A stretch of 64,000 bases of DNA from Halolamina salifodinae (GTDB lineage Archaea > Halobacteriota > Halobacteria > Halobacteriales > Haloferacaceae): contig NZ_JAGGLC010000004.1 in the NCBI RefSeq assembly GCF_017874235.1, forward strand, positions 186,001 through 250,000, given 5' to 3'. This document shows positions 24,942 to 33,256 of this stretch, one piece after another. Every line of letters starts with the position of its first letter. The stretch's first letter is position 1. The notes below the pieces were generated by a model. It did no database searches. It was not told the origin of the DNA and was given only the letters and a program-made list of their open reading frames with translations. Both the position numbers and the translations under genes were made by a program.

Positions 24942-25283
24942 ATGCCGCCCCCGGCCGTGGCGCCGAGCGTGTCCCGCGAGTACGACAAACTGGTCCGCGA
25001 CGACATCCCCGCGGTCATCGAGGCCGACGGCGAGACACCCGTCACTCACGTCGTCGACGGCGACGCTTACGAGGAACGGCTGTTCGAGAAGCTAGCGGAG
25101 GAGACCGCAGAACTGCGGGCCGAGCCCAGCGCTGACGAACTGGCGGACGTCCTCGAAGTGCTCGACGCGCTGCGGCGTCAGCTCGGCGTCGACGAGGACG
25201 AACTCGAAGCGGTACGGGAGAAGAAAGCAGCCGAGCGGGGGCGCTTCGACGACGGCGTCGTGCTGGAGCGCGTCGAGGACTAG
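24942..25283 (+). CDS. MazG/HisE-like nucleotide pyrophosphohydrolase
   Basis: 113 residues (the ATG at 24942; a GTG at 24969 is also possible). YDKLVRDDIPAVIE is the family start, followed by FEKLAEETAEL and ADELADVLEVLDAL, which carry the acidic metal-binding residues of the all-alpha NTP pyrophosphohydrolases. Such proteins clean non-canonical NTPs or act like HisE; the exact substrate is unknown. The stop overlaps the stop of the next convergent gene by sharing CTAG. Confidence 0.75.
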   Translation: MPPPAVAPSVSREYDKLVRDDIPAVIEADGETPVTHVVDGDAYEERLFEKLAEETAELRAEPSADELADVLEVLDALRRQLGVDEDELEAVREKKAAERGRFDDGVVLERVED

Positions 25284-25795
25284 ACGTACGGCTCAGGGTC
25301 GAGGTCGCGCTCGTCGCGGTACTGCTCGACGAACGCGCTCACGTCGAACTCCAGCATCTTCTCCTCGAACTCGGTCATCGCGCGCTCGCTCTCGGCGTGG
25401 GAGACGGCGTGCTCCATCAGTTCGACCACGAGTTCCACGATGACCTCGTGGAGTCGCCGCGAGTCGAAGCCGGCGATCCAGACCATCGCGAACCCCACGT
25501 CGCCCTCGTCGCTGGCGTCGGCGACCGCGACCTGCTCGGGGAACTCCTCGATCACCATCCCCATCAGGTGCGGGGTGCCGAAGTCCGGCATCTCCTCGCT
25601 GGTGGTCTCGACGGCCTCCTCCAGCGTGTCGACGAGGAACTCCGGGAAGAAGCGCGTCGGCGGGTGCATGTCCATGACCACCGCGTGCGAGTCGCCGCAG
25701 TCACAGTCGAGTTCGCGCATCCCGAGGTCGAGCGACGTGAGTGAGACCGTCTCGCCACAGGGTAGCTCCAGCCGCTCGCCGCCTGCTTTGGACAT
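25280..25795 (-). CDS. Conserved haloarchaeal protein, DUF5815-like
   Basis: 171 residues from the ATG at 25795. The N-terminus has C-x-C (LDCDCGDSHAVVMD) after LDLGMREL, and HPPTRFFPEFLVDTL follows. This matches my memory of DUF5815, a haloarchaeal family without known function; the number should be confirmed. The Cys/His pattern could bind a metal. It is tail-to-tail with the MazG-like gene with a four-base overlap. Confidence 0.65.
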   Translation of the reverse strand: MSKAGGERLELPCGETVSLTSLDLGMRELDCDCGDSHAVVMDMHPPTRFFPEFLVDTLEEAVETTSEEMPDFGTPHLMGMVIEEFPEQVAVADASDEGDVGFAMVWIAGFDSRRLHEVIVELVVELMEHAVSHAESERAMTEFEEKMLEFDVSAFVEQYRDERDLDPEPYV

Positions 25796-25940
25796 GGTCG
25801 TGAGAGGGGGCTGGCGGGCAAAAAGGCCGCCGCTCCCGTCCTCCAAGCGGCCGCGGCAGGCCGTGGTCGGTTACACACGGCCCGAGAACACGCTCCGGGC
25901 AGCGACCCCGAGGTCGCTGCTGATCACGAGCCGTAGTCGG

Positions 25941-26264
25941 TTACTCCTCGTCCTCGGGGGAGCCAACCTCGAACGTCTCGCCCTCCGCGCCCTCCTCCTC
26001 GGCGGTCGTGACGTGCTCCTCGTCGACGACTGGCGTCTCGTCTTCCGGTTCTTCGGACTCCTCAGCCTCGGCTTCCTCCTCCACTTCTTCCTCCGCCTCT
26101 TCGGCGTCGACGCCCTCGATTTCGAGTTCGAGTTCGACCTCGATCCCGTCGGTCTCGAGTTCGGCCTCTATCTCGCGTTCGTCGCCCGCCTCGATCCCCA
26201 GTTCCTCGCTGTCGACTTCGACCTCGACCTCCACGTCGATGGACACGTCGGTCTCTTCGGACAT
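25941..26264 (-). CDS. Extremely acidic low-complexity protein
   Basis: 107 residues, almost half Asp or Glu. The first half alternates Val, Leu and Ile with acidic residues (DVEVEVEVDSEEL, IEVELELEIE), suggesting amphipathic beta strands; the second half is Glu-rich and disordered. No family is recognised. The frame is clean and starts at a good ATG, but such sequence can also arise by chance in GC-rich DNA. Confidence 0.5.
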   Translation of the reverse strand: MSEETDVSIDVEVEVEVDSEELGIEAGDEREIEAELETDGIEVELELEIEGVDAEEAEEEVEEEAEAEESEEPEDETPVVDEEHVTTAEEEGAEGETFEVGSPEDEE

Positions 26265-26565
26265 AGGCGACGGTATGGCCGGGTGCGTGTTAGTTCGCTC
26301 GGCCGGGTGGATCGTGGGGGGCTCTGTTTCGTTGCGCGTGCGAGTCTATTCGTCGCCGGCTGCAAACGAGCGGGACTCCCTCTCCGTTCGCGTATCGAGG
26401 CTGTTTACCGCCTCACGGTTGCTTTGCTGCGTTTCCGGGTCTTCTCGCTCGCGGGTCGCTGCGCTCCCCGCTCGCCTATCGAGGCTGTTTGCCGCCTCCT
26501 TTCAGTCGGCGTTTACCAGCCTCGCCTCCGACACGCTTTACCCCCAAACACCCCCACCGAGACCC
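26265..26565. other. Intergenic stretch with an imperfect 26-base direct repeat
   Basis: No gene is seen. The motif CGCGTATCGAGGCTGTTTACC at 26389-26414 recurs as CGCCTATCGAGGCTGTTTGCC at 26473-26498, both continuing into CGCCTC, 84 bases apart. GC-rich palindromic sequence (GCGGGTCGCTGCGCTCCCCGC) lies between them. The right end must contain the promoter of the DUF255 gene; a frame that extends the gene leftwards through this region does not look like protein. Confidence 0.4.
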
Positions 26566-28200
26566 ATGCAAGAAGAGACCCGCGTCGAGTGGCGCCAGTG
26601 GGGTCAGGACGCCTTCGACGAGGCCCGCGAGCGGTCGGTCCCCGTACTGCTCTCGCTCTCGACGACGTGGTGTGTCGACTGCCACGAGATGGACGCGACC
26701 ACCTACGCGGACCCGAACATCGCGGCCAACATCAACGACCGCTACGTCCCGATCCGCGTTGATGCCGACCGCGAGCCCCGGATCCGAGAGCGCTACGCCG
26801 CGGGTGGGTTCCCCTCGACGGTCTTCCTCACCCCCGACGGCGAGGTCATCTCCACTGCGACCGCGCTCGCGCCCGACGGGATGCGACAGGTGCTCGACCG
26901 CGTGGGCGAGACCTACGCCGAGAAGGGCGACGACGCCGGGCGCGTCCCGCGCGCGCTTGCCGGCGACCTCCCGCCCGCGGGCGAGGTCGGGTCCGCTATC
27001 GAGGAACAGATCGCCGGCCAACTCGGCGAGAAGTTCGATGGGCGATTCGCCGGGTGGGGCCAGAGCGCGAAGTTCCCGCTGGCCCGGACGGTGGAGTTCG
27101 CGCTCAAACGCGAGCGTGATCAGGCCCTGCGCACCCTCGACGCCGTCCGGGACCACCTCCTCGACGACGTCGCCGGCGGCTTCTTCCGCTACGCCGGCCG
27201 GCAGGACTGGGGCGACGTCCACCACGCGAAACTGCTGGACACCAATGCGACCCTGCTGCGCGCGTTCGCCCACGCCTACGTCTATACGGGCGAGGAGGCC
27301 TACCGCGAGCCAGCCGAATCGACCATCGAGTTCCTCACCGACGACCTCTGGTCGGGCGTCGCCGTCGGTGGCAGCGTCGGCCCGGGCGAAGGGGCGGAGT
27401 ACTGGCGGAAGAACACCGAGGAGCGCGCGAACGCCCGTCAGCCCCGGACCGACCTCACGGCCTACGCTGGGGGCAACGCCCTCGCTGCCGACGCCCTCCT
27501 CACCTACTACGGCTACACTGACGACGAGCGCGCTCGCGAGTACGGGGAGCGCGTGCTGGACTACCTCGAACGCGACCTGATCGAGCACGGCTCGGTCGTT
27601 CACTTCCGCGAGCGCGGCCAGACCGGCCCGCGGGACGTGCTCTCGGACCTTGCGGCCGTCGTCGGCGCGTTCACCCGCGCTGAGCAGACTATCGGCTACG
27701 GCGCCGACGTGGCCGCGACCGTCGCCGACCACGCCATCGAGACGCTCCACGAGGACGGCTCGTTCCGCGACGGGCCCGCGGAGGGTGTCGGGCTCCTGGA
27801 CCACCCGCTGCGCCCGCTGGACGGCAACGCCGCGCTCGCGAACTCGCTAGTCGACCTCGCGACGCTGACCGGCGAGGAGGAGTACCACGAGATCGCCCAC
27901 GAGACCGTCGGCGCCTTCGCCGGCGCGTCCCACCGTATCGGCGTGCAGGTCGCGGAGTACGGCACCGCCGCCAGCCGACTCGTCCACGATCCCCTCACGG
28001 TCGCCGTCGCCGACGACCCGGGCAGCGATCTCCACCGCGCTGCGCTCCGGGTGGCCGACCACGAGAAAGTGGTCGTGCCGAACGCCGACGAGTCGGTCGC
28101 GCCGGATCTCGAGCGAGGCACTGCGCGCGTCGTCGGCGTCGATGCCCCCGCGGCCGATCCCGAGACGCTGATGGAACGAGTCGCGGCCCGCAACGAGTAG
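26566..28200 (+). CDS. Thioredoxin-fold DUF255 protein (YyaL/spermatogenesis-associated type)
   Basis: 544 residues. The N-terminal thioredoxin-like domain has the redox motif WCVDC with CHEMD, and the cis-proline region is GGFPSTVFL. The rest is an alpha/alpha six-barrel typical of glycosidases (DVAGGFFRYAGRQDW, YAGGNALAADALL). The combination defines the DUF255/SSP411 family, with unknown activity. The ATG at 26566 directly precedes the conserved DUF255 start. Confidence 0.88.
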   Translation: MQEETRVEWRQWGQDAFDEARERSVPVLLSLSTTWCVDCHEMDATTYADPNIAANINDRYVPIRVDADREPRIRERYAAGGFPSTVFLTPDGEVISTATALAPDGMRQVLDRVGETYAEKGDDAGRVPRALAGDLPPAGEVGSAIEEQIAGQLGEKFDGRFAGWGQSAKFPLARTVEFALKRERDQALRTLDAVRDHLLDDVAGGFFRYAGRQDWGDVHHAKLLDTNATLLRAFAHAYVYTGEEAYREPAESTIEFLTDDLWSGVAVGGSVGPGEGAEYWRKNTEERANARQPRTDLTAYAGGNALAADALLTYYGYTDDERAREYGERVLDYLERDLIEHGSVVHFRERGQTGPRDVLSDLAAVVGAFTRAEQTIGYGADVAATVADHAIETLHEDGSFRDGPAEGVGLLDHPLRPLDGNAALANSLVDLATLTGEEEYHEIAHETVGAFAGASHRIGVQVAEYGTAASRLVHDPLTVAVADDPGSDLHRAALRVADHEKVVVPNADESVAPDLERGTARVVGVDAPAADPETLMERVAARNE

Positions 28201-28276
28201 GGAACCACCGCGGACAACGGAATCAACGGGTAAACCTCCGGTGAGTTTTTCACGGCCGGGGTAGAGACCGCTACGC

Positions 28277-29086
28277 ATGGCAAATCTACGCGACCTGGGG
28301 CTTTCGGAGTACGAAGCGCGAGCCTATCGGGCGCTGCTCGACGACTCGCCGAGCACCGCAAAGGAGCTCTCACGGTCGAGTGACGTGCCCATGGGCCGGG
28401 TGTACGACGTACTGAAGGATCTGGAACAGCGGGGGTTGGTTCGGAGTCAGGCCGCCAGCCGCCCCAAGAAGTACGTCGCCGTCGAACCCGAGGCGGCGCT
28501 GGATCGACTGTTGGAGGCCAAACGCGATGAGTTAGCGGAGCAGGAGTCCCAGTACGAGTCCGCCGTCAACGAACTGGAGGCAGACCTCGAGGCTGGCGTC
28601 CCCACCGAAGAGGGGTTCTGGACCGCCGTCGTCGGCCCGGAGGAGAGCGCGGACCTCCTGATCGAACGCCTCGACACCGCCGACGAGCGCGTCATCGCCG
28701 TCGCCGGCGGGCCGACGCCGCAGTTCGACGTCGGCGAGTACGGCGACGAGGTGGCCGCGGCGTTCCAGCGCGCCCTCGAGCGCGGCGCCGAGGTGTCGGT
28801 GTTGCTCGGCCCGGACCTGATCAGCACGCTCCCCGCTACAGTGCTCGAGCGCTACGAGTCGGAGTTGGCCGATCACCCCGGGTTCGAGGTACGGACCACC
28901 GACCGCGTGACCGGATCGTTCCACCTCATCGACGGCGTCGAGGCCTGTATCGAGGTTCCCAACCCCCTCACGCCCCGTGAACCGTTCGCGATGCTCGACC
29001 TGAAAGATCGGGAGTTCAGCGCCGACGTACGCGAGACGTTCGACCCGCGGTGGGACGAAGCCGAACTCCTCACTGCGGGGGAGTAG
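28277..29086 (+). CDS. TrmB family transcriptional regulator
   Basis: 269 residues. The N-terminal winged helix (LGLSEYEARAYRALL ... MGRVYDVLKDLEQRGLV) is the TrmB DNA-binding domain. A coiled coil follows at residues 75-105 (LLEAKRDELAEQESQYESAVNELEADL). The C-terminal part is the TrmB effector region, which in studied members senses sugars. A short palindrome GTGAGTTTTTCAC at 28241-28253, 23 bases before the ATG, could be an autoregulatory site. Confidence 0.85.
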   Translation: MANLRDLGLSEYEARAYRALLDDSPSTAKELSRSSDVPMGRVYDVLKDLEQRGLVRSQAASRPKKYVAVEPEAALDRLLEAKRDELAEQESQYESAVNELEADLEAGVPTEEGFWTAVVGPEESADLLIERLDTADERVIAVAGGPTPQFDVGEYGDEVAAAFQRALERGAEVSVLLGPDLISTLPATVLERYESELADHPGFEVRTTDRVTGSFHLIDGVEACIEVPNPLTPREPFAMLDLKDREFSADVRETFDPRWDEAELLTAGE

Positions 29087-30010
29087 CTACCCGCCGATCT
29101 CCTGCCGGAGACGGGCCATCGTCACTTCCCGCTCGGCGACGGCGTCGTGCTGGTGGATCGACTCGTCGTTCTCCTGTTTCACGTACACCGTCGCGTCGTC
29201 GTCCAGATCGGGGTAGGTCTCGATGACGCCGCTGACCAGCGAGCGCACGCAGTCCTCGACGAACTTCGCGTTGGCGTGGGCCGCGTAGGTCATGTGGTCC
29301 TCGTCGGGGCGCTTGGCCATGTTGTAGATGCGCGCGCTCATCGAGTCCCGCGCGATCTCGATCAGGTCCATCAGATCCACGTCGGGTTCGGTGTCCTGCG
29401 TGATCGTCAGCGTGGCGTGGCCGCGCTGGGAGTGCCCCGGCTGAGGTACCTCATTGAGGAACGCCTCGGCGGTCTCCTCGTCGACGCCCAGGTCGTCGAG
29501 GGTCTCGCGGGCGCGGGACTCGGACATCCCCTGTGAGCAGGGACAGACCGTCATCCCCGTAACCCGGCAGCCGATCTCCTCTCTGGTCTCCTCCTCAGTG
29601 GCGACGGCGGAGGCGACGATGTCGACCGTGCTCTGGGTCGGCCGGCCGCTGGCGGGCGTCTCCTCTTTGAGCATCCACTCGGCCTCCATGTTGACCTCGG
29701 CGGTGGTGGTGTACTCGTGTTTGGCCAGCAGTCGCTCGGCGGCATCGCCACAGAGCGCCTCGACGCGGTCGGTCTCGCCGTCGACGGCCGCCTCGAGCAC
29801 CTCGTCGATGACCTCCATGTTCCGGCTCATGTCGATCCCCTTCCGGCCGCTGGGGAGGTCGACGAACACGGAGAACTCGGCGGTCAGCACGTACGGTCGG
29901 TCCTCGCCTTCGAGTTCGACGAGCTTCTCGACGCCCGTGACGCCGACCTGACTCAGCCCGACGCTCACGTCGGGTTCGCCGGCCTGCACGTCCGGAAGCT
30001 GGTGACTCAT
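29087..30010 (-). CDS. mptA: GTP cyclohydrolase MptA (type IV, FolE2-like)
   Basis: 307 residues. In haloarchaea MptA converts GTP to a dihydroneopterin cyclic phosphate, feeding folate and archaeosine-related pathways. Family markers are [36 protein letters not shown] and [15 protein letters not shown], whose Cys is a likely metal or active-site residue. Its stop is tail-to-tail with the TrmB gene, with no gap. Upstream lies the hairpin array. Confidence 0.92.
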   Translation of the reverse strand: MSHQLPDVQAGEPDVSVGLSQVGVTGVEKLVELEGEDRPYVLTAEFSVFVDLPSGRKGIDMSRNMEVIDEVLEAAVDGETDRVEALCGDAAERLLAKHEYTTTAEVNMEAEWMLKEETPASGRPTQSTVDIVASAVATEEETREEIGCRVTGMTVCPCSQGMSESRARETLDDLGVDEETAEAFLNEVPQPGHSQRGHATLTITQDTEPDVDLMDLIEIARDSMSARIYNMAKRPDEDHMTYAAHANAKFVEDCVRSLVSGVIETYPDLDDDATVYVKQENDESIHQHDAVAEREVTMARLRQEIGG

Positions 30011-30126
30011 TACCCGATCCTGCGGCCCCCTGGGGGATTACTGTGTTGAAAGCGGCACGCGCGCTGGCGCACGCGCGGGCGTAAGCTCGACCGTCGGCGA
30101 ACGAGAAATCAGGCCGCGAGACGCGG

Positions 30127-30326
30127 CTGGCTACGGCACAGCCACGGCGCAGTCTCCGTGACCGCGACACGGAGGTCGCGGTGGGTCGTTAGCCGTCGCC
30201 GGACTACGTCCGGCTGGCAGGCGAGAATCGGAGATTCTCGTCGACGTCGTTGGCTACGGCACAGCGACGGCGTCAAGCTCTGTGGCTGCGAGCCGGAGCT
30301 CGCAGCAGTTCGCTCGCCGTCGCTGG
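30127..30326 (-). repeat. Array of perfect hairpins 3' of the gene at 30327
   Basis: At least six perfect stems lie in 180 bases: TGGCT/AGCCA near 30128-30144; two overlapping alternatives CTCCGTG/CACGGAG (30154-30174) and CCGCGAC/GTCGCGG (30162-30181); GCCGGAC/GTCCGGC (30198-30214); CGAGAATC/GATTCTCG (30222-30240); CTGCGAGC/GCTCGCAG (30286-30305). GGCTACGGCACAGC recurs at 30127 and 30252. On the minus strand the TAGCCA formed by the stop codon plus CCA recurs between hairpins. Confidence 0.85.
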
Positions 30327-30746
30327 CTATGGCCAGTCGTCGCGCTGCTCTCCTTCCTCGAAGTGATCAGCCTCGTCTTCCTCGTCGGCGAGTTCCCAGT
30401 CGGCCGCCTCGGCGGCGTTCTCGAGCGGGAGATACTCCCAGTCGACCGCCTCGGCCTGCTCGCGGTGGTCTTCCGAGACGCCGATGAGCACGTGGCGCTC
30501 GGTGTCGAACTGCTTTTTCACGTTCTCGAGGCTCTCCTCGACGCCGCGCGGGCCCGAGAAGAAGTCCTGTCGGATGCGCTCTTTGCGTGTGAAGTTGGTG
30601 ACCACGTAGGTCGGTTCGTCGCTGACCACGCCGACGTAGCTCGTCCACCCGCGGGCGTCGTTGAACACCTCATTGGGGTCGGCGAGCGACTTCAGCGCGT
30701 CCAGTTCGAACGCGAGCGTCATGTCCGAGGAGCCGCCGGAGTCCAT
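30327..30746 (-). CDS. Conserved haloarchaeal protein, unknown function
   Basis: 139 residues from the ATG at 30746. The body MTLAFELDALKSLADPNEVFNDARGW and SDEPTYVVTNFTRKERIRQDFF resembles a small family conserved in haloarchaea with no known activity (DUF7124-like by memory, to be confirmed). The C-terminus is very acidic and ends in DDWP. Its 3' region is the hairpin array at 30127-30326. Confidence 0.7.
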   Translation of the reverse strand: MDSGGSSDMTLAFELDALKSLADPNEVFNDARGWTSYVGVVSDEPTYVVTNFTRKERIRQDFFSGPRGVEESLENVKKQFDTERHVLIGVSEDHREQAEAVDWEYLPLENAAEAADWELADEEDEADHFEEGEQRDDWP

Positions 30747-30793
30747 ACGGTCTCTGAGAGCGGTCTCCGCAAAACGACTTCGGTGTTGCTGGC

Positions 30794-30937
30794 TTAGTCG
30801 CCCAGCCCGGCCGACTACCGCCGGTCAGATCAGTCGCCCAGCCCGGCCGGCCGTCGCCGGTCAGATCAGTCGCCCAGCCCGGCCGGCCGTCGCCGGTCAG
30901 ATCAGTCGCCCAGCCCGGCCGGCCGTCGCCGGTCAGA
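30794..30937 (-). repeat. 36-base tandem repeat, four units, 3' of an oxidoreductase gene
   Basis: Units are 30794-30829, 30830-30865, 30866-30901 and 30902-30937; the last three are identical and the first differs at a few positions. Each contains CCGGC-CGTC-GCCGG, a five-pair hairpin, and starts on the plus strand with TCAGTCGCCC, a near copy of the end of the preceding gene (TCAGTCGTCC at its stop, 30938). As 36 is a multiple of three, three of the four units repeat the stop in the gene's own frame; the outermost unit has TTA, giving TAA. Confidence 0.92.
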
Positions 30938-32182
30938 TCAGTCGTCCGCGACCGGGGCCTCGAGGTCGTCGACGCTGAAGGACTGCTGCATCAATGTCTC
31001 CTTCTCGGTGTCGACGCGAGTGCCCTCACGCATCAACTGCTTGTACGCCGACTGGGGCGCCAAGTCGCCGATCAGGACGCCGCCGACGATACGGCCGTCC
31101 TTCAGGGCGAGGCGGCGCCACTCCGTGTCGGAGTACTTCTGATCGACGCTGTCGTCGCCCATCGTCGGGTGGCCAAAGGAGAGGAACGGGAAGTCGAAGT
31201 GCGTGATCGAGTACGAGGAGACCCAGCGGAACTCGTCGGTGCCGTAGTCGAGCATGTTGTTGGCCGCACACTCGCCCTGTGCCTTCGCGGAGCCCCACGC
31301 GCCGTTCTGGGCCTGATCGCCGAGGATCAGGTCGTCGAACTTCGTGCAGTCCCCGGCCGCGTACACGTCCTCGAGGTTGGACTGCATGTACTCGTCGACG
31401 ACGATGCCCTCGCCGTCGTACTCGATCCCCGTTCCGCGGAGGATCTCGGTGTTGATGTCCAGCCCGATGGCGACGCCGGCGAAGTCGGCGTCGTACTCGT
31501 TGCCGTCGGGGTCGACCGCCGACTCGATGCGGCCGTCGTCGTCGACTTCGAAGTGATCGATGCCGGAGTCGAACACGGGGGTGACCCCGCGCTCGCGCAG
31601 CGCGTCGTGGATGATCTCGGCGCCCTCCTCGCTGAGCGCGTAGCGCCACCACGCGTTACCACGCATCAGGTAGTTGGCCTCGACGTCCTGGGCGCCACAG
31701 ATGGCCGCGAAGTCGATGCCCAGCAGGCCGGCGCCGACGATGACGCCGGTGTCGGCCTCCTCCACGTCGGCCTTGATCTTGCGGGCGTCCTCGAACGTCC
31801 AGAAGTGGTGGACCCCCTCCGCGTCGGAGTTGTCGACCGGAAGCTGTGCGGGCGTCCCGCCGGTGGCGATCAGCAGTTTGTCGTACTCGTAGCTGTCGCC
31901 TTCGTGGCTCGTGACCTCGTGGGCGTCCGTGTTGATGTCGACGACGAGGGTGTTGAGCTGGAGGTCGATATCCCGCTCCGCATACCACGACTCGTCGTGG
32001 ATGGAGATAGGCGCCTCGGGAAGCTTCCCCTTCGCGAACTCCTTGATCAGAATACGGTTATAGAGGGCCTCCCCCTCGTCGGTGATGACGGTGATGTCGG
32101 CGTCGGGGGCGTTCTCGCGCAGCGTCTCCGCCGCGGAACTCCCCGCGACACCGTCCCCGATGATCACGAACGACTGACTCAT
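30938..32182 (-). CDS. NAD(P)/FAD-dependent oxidoreductase (nitrite reductase large-subunit-like)
   Basis: 414 residues. There are two dinucleotide-binding motifs: FAD at the N-terminus (IIGDGVAGSSAAETL) and NAD(P) mid-protein (GVIVGAGLLGIDFA). The second FAD motif is DVYAAGDCTKF. It resembles the rubredoxin/NAD reductase part of NirB-like enzymes but has no Cys redox pair or Fe-S binding region, so the electron acceptor is unknown. A two-codon ATG-GCA-TGA frame overlaps the start (ATGA). It ends in Asp-Asp-stop followed by the 36-base tandem repeat. Confidence 0.85.
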   Translation of the reverse strand: MSQSFVIIGDGVAGSSAAETLRENAPDADITVITDEGEALYNRILIKEFAKGKLPEAPISIHDESWYAERDIDLQLNTLVVDINTDAHEVTSHEGDSYEYDKLLIATGGTPAQLPVDNSDAEGVHHFWTFEDARKIKADVEEADTGVIVGAGLLGIDFAAICGAQDVEANYLMRGNAWWRYALSEEGAEIIHDALRERGVTPVFDSGIDHFEVDDDGRIESAVDPDGNEYDADFAGVAIGLDINTEILRGTGIEYDGEGIVVDEYMQSNLEDVYAAGDCTKFDDLILGDQAQNGAWGSAKAQGECAANNMLDYGTDEFRWVSSYSITHFDFPFLSFGHPTMGDDSVDQKYSDTEWRRLALKDGRIVGGVLIGDLAPQSAYKQLMREGTRVDTEKETLMQQSFSVDDLEAPVADD

Positions 32183-32300
32183 GCCATGGCGTTTGGATTC
32201 GGGGGTTAATGTGGGTTGCCATACGGCTCTCGCCACGCGTTTCGGGCGTAGATGCCGCGCTCGCTGGGTTCAAGGCTGTCGCGGTGCTACGGCCAGACAG

Positions 32301-32852
32301 ATGAAGCTCCGCCAGAACGTCCGTCATTTCGCGGCGAAGCAGGCACTCACGATGCCGGTCGTGGGCGAGAAAATGAACGACAAACTCGTCGACCTCCACA
32401 CACGCGTGTTCGGCGAGCGCGCCGCCGACGGGCGCCGTGCGGAGCGCGAGCCCCACCTCGAGACCTTCTTCGACTGCACGATGGCGACGTATCTCGCCGC
32501 GCTGGAGGCGGGCTACCCGGAGGCGGAGGCCCGTGAGATCACCCACCTGCAGGCGAACTTCGACTTCTACAACCACGGCTGGACGGAGATGATGGAGTTC
32601 CCCGTCGACGAGGTGGAGGCTCACTACGACCGCTACGCGGACTTTTTCGAAAGCCACGGCATCACCATCGACGACCCGCTGGGGGAGTTCCGCGAGGGTG
32701 AGATACCCGAGGCGCCGTCGACGCCGGAGAACCTCGACGACCCCGAGCACCCCCACGCCGCGGAGGGGTTCGCCGATGACGTGTACGTGGAGACGGAGGA
32801 CGGCGTGGTGGTCGGGGATCGGAGCGACGAGATCGACGAGCCGGGTGAGTGA
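32301..32852 (+). CDS. DUF6149-like haloarchaeal protein
   Basis: 183 residues. The N-terminus MKLRQNVRHFAAKQALTMP is basic and helical, the central part has HLQANFDFYNHGWTEMMEFP and the tail is acidic. It matches a haloarchaeal conserved family of unknown function (DUF6149 by memory). It has no transmembrane segment. It is divergent from the oxidoreductase and convergent with the next FAD gene across the hairpin cluster. Confidence 0.65.
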   Translation: MKLRQNVRHFAAKQALTMPVVGEKMNDKLVDLHTRVFGERAADGRRAEREPHLETFFDCTMATYLAALEAGYPEAEAREITHLQANFDFYNHGWTEMMEFPVDEVEAHYDRYADFFESHGITIDDPLGEFREGEIPEAPSTPENLDDPEHPHAAEGFADDVYVETEDGVVVGDRSDEIDEPGE

Positions 32853-33256
32853 GGCTGGGGATTTTGTAGAGTAGACGGAGTTTTGGGCGGTTTCTGGTAG
32901 GGTTCCGCGACCGCGAACAGTACCGCGGAGTTCCCTTGAGTACTTGTGACCGCACCGCGCCGCATCCACGCCCTCCCCATCCGATTCAGTCGCTTTGCTC
33001 CTTCATCCCTCGCGCTGGGTCGCCGATGGCGCGGCGACCGCTTCGCGCCACCGCCGGCCGCGGGTGCGGTGGATGCCTCGCGCTCGCCAGCGGTCGGCGA
33101 GCGCGGGGGGAGGGGTGGGGACTCGACGCTGCGCCGGGGTTCATCCCCGGCGCCCTGCGGTCATAAGTTGCCAACGAACGAGCTGCTGGTGCTGTCGCTG
33201 ACTCGGTAGACAATAGTCGAGAAAACGGCCACCGCACCATCCGCCAAGCAAAACTC
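32853..33256. other. Intergenic region between convergent genes with four perfect hairpins
   Basis: No gene. Four consecutive perfect stems lie in 136 bases: GGTCGCCG/CGGCGACC (33018-33039), CCACCGC/GCGGTGG (33048-33072), CGCGCTCGCC/GGCGAGCGCG (33079-33105) and GCGCCGGGG/CCCCGGCGC (33131-33153). They lie closer to the minus-strand gene's stop (33257) than to the plus-strand stop (32852). Confidence 0.8.

Noticed and set aside
26008-26565. N-terminal extension of the DUF255 gene
   Set aside because: The added part is Ser-rich antisense of the acidic-protein gene and repeats; the conserved DUF255 start is at 26566.
30794-30937. CRISPR array
   Set aside because: Units are contiguous with no spacers, and no cas genes are nearby.
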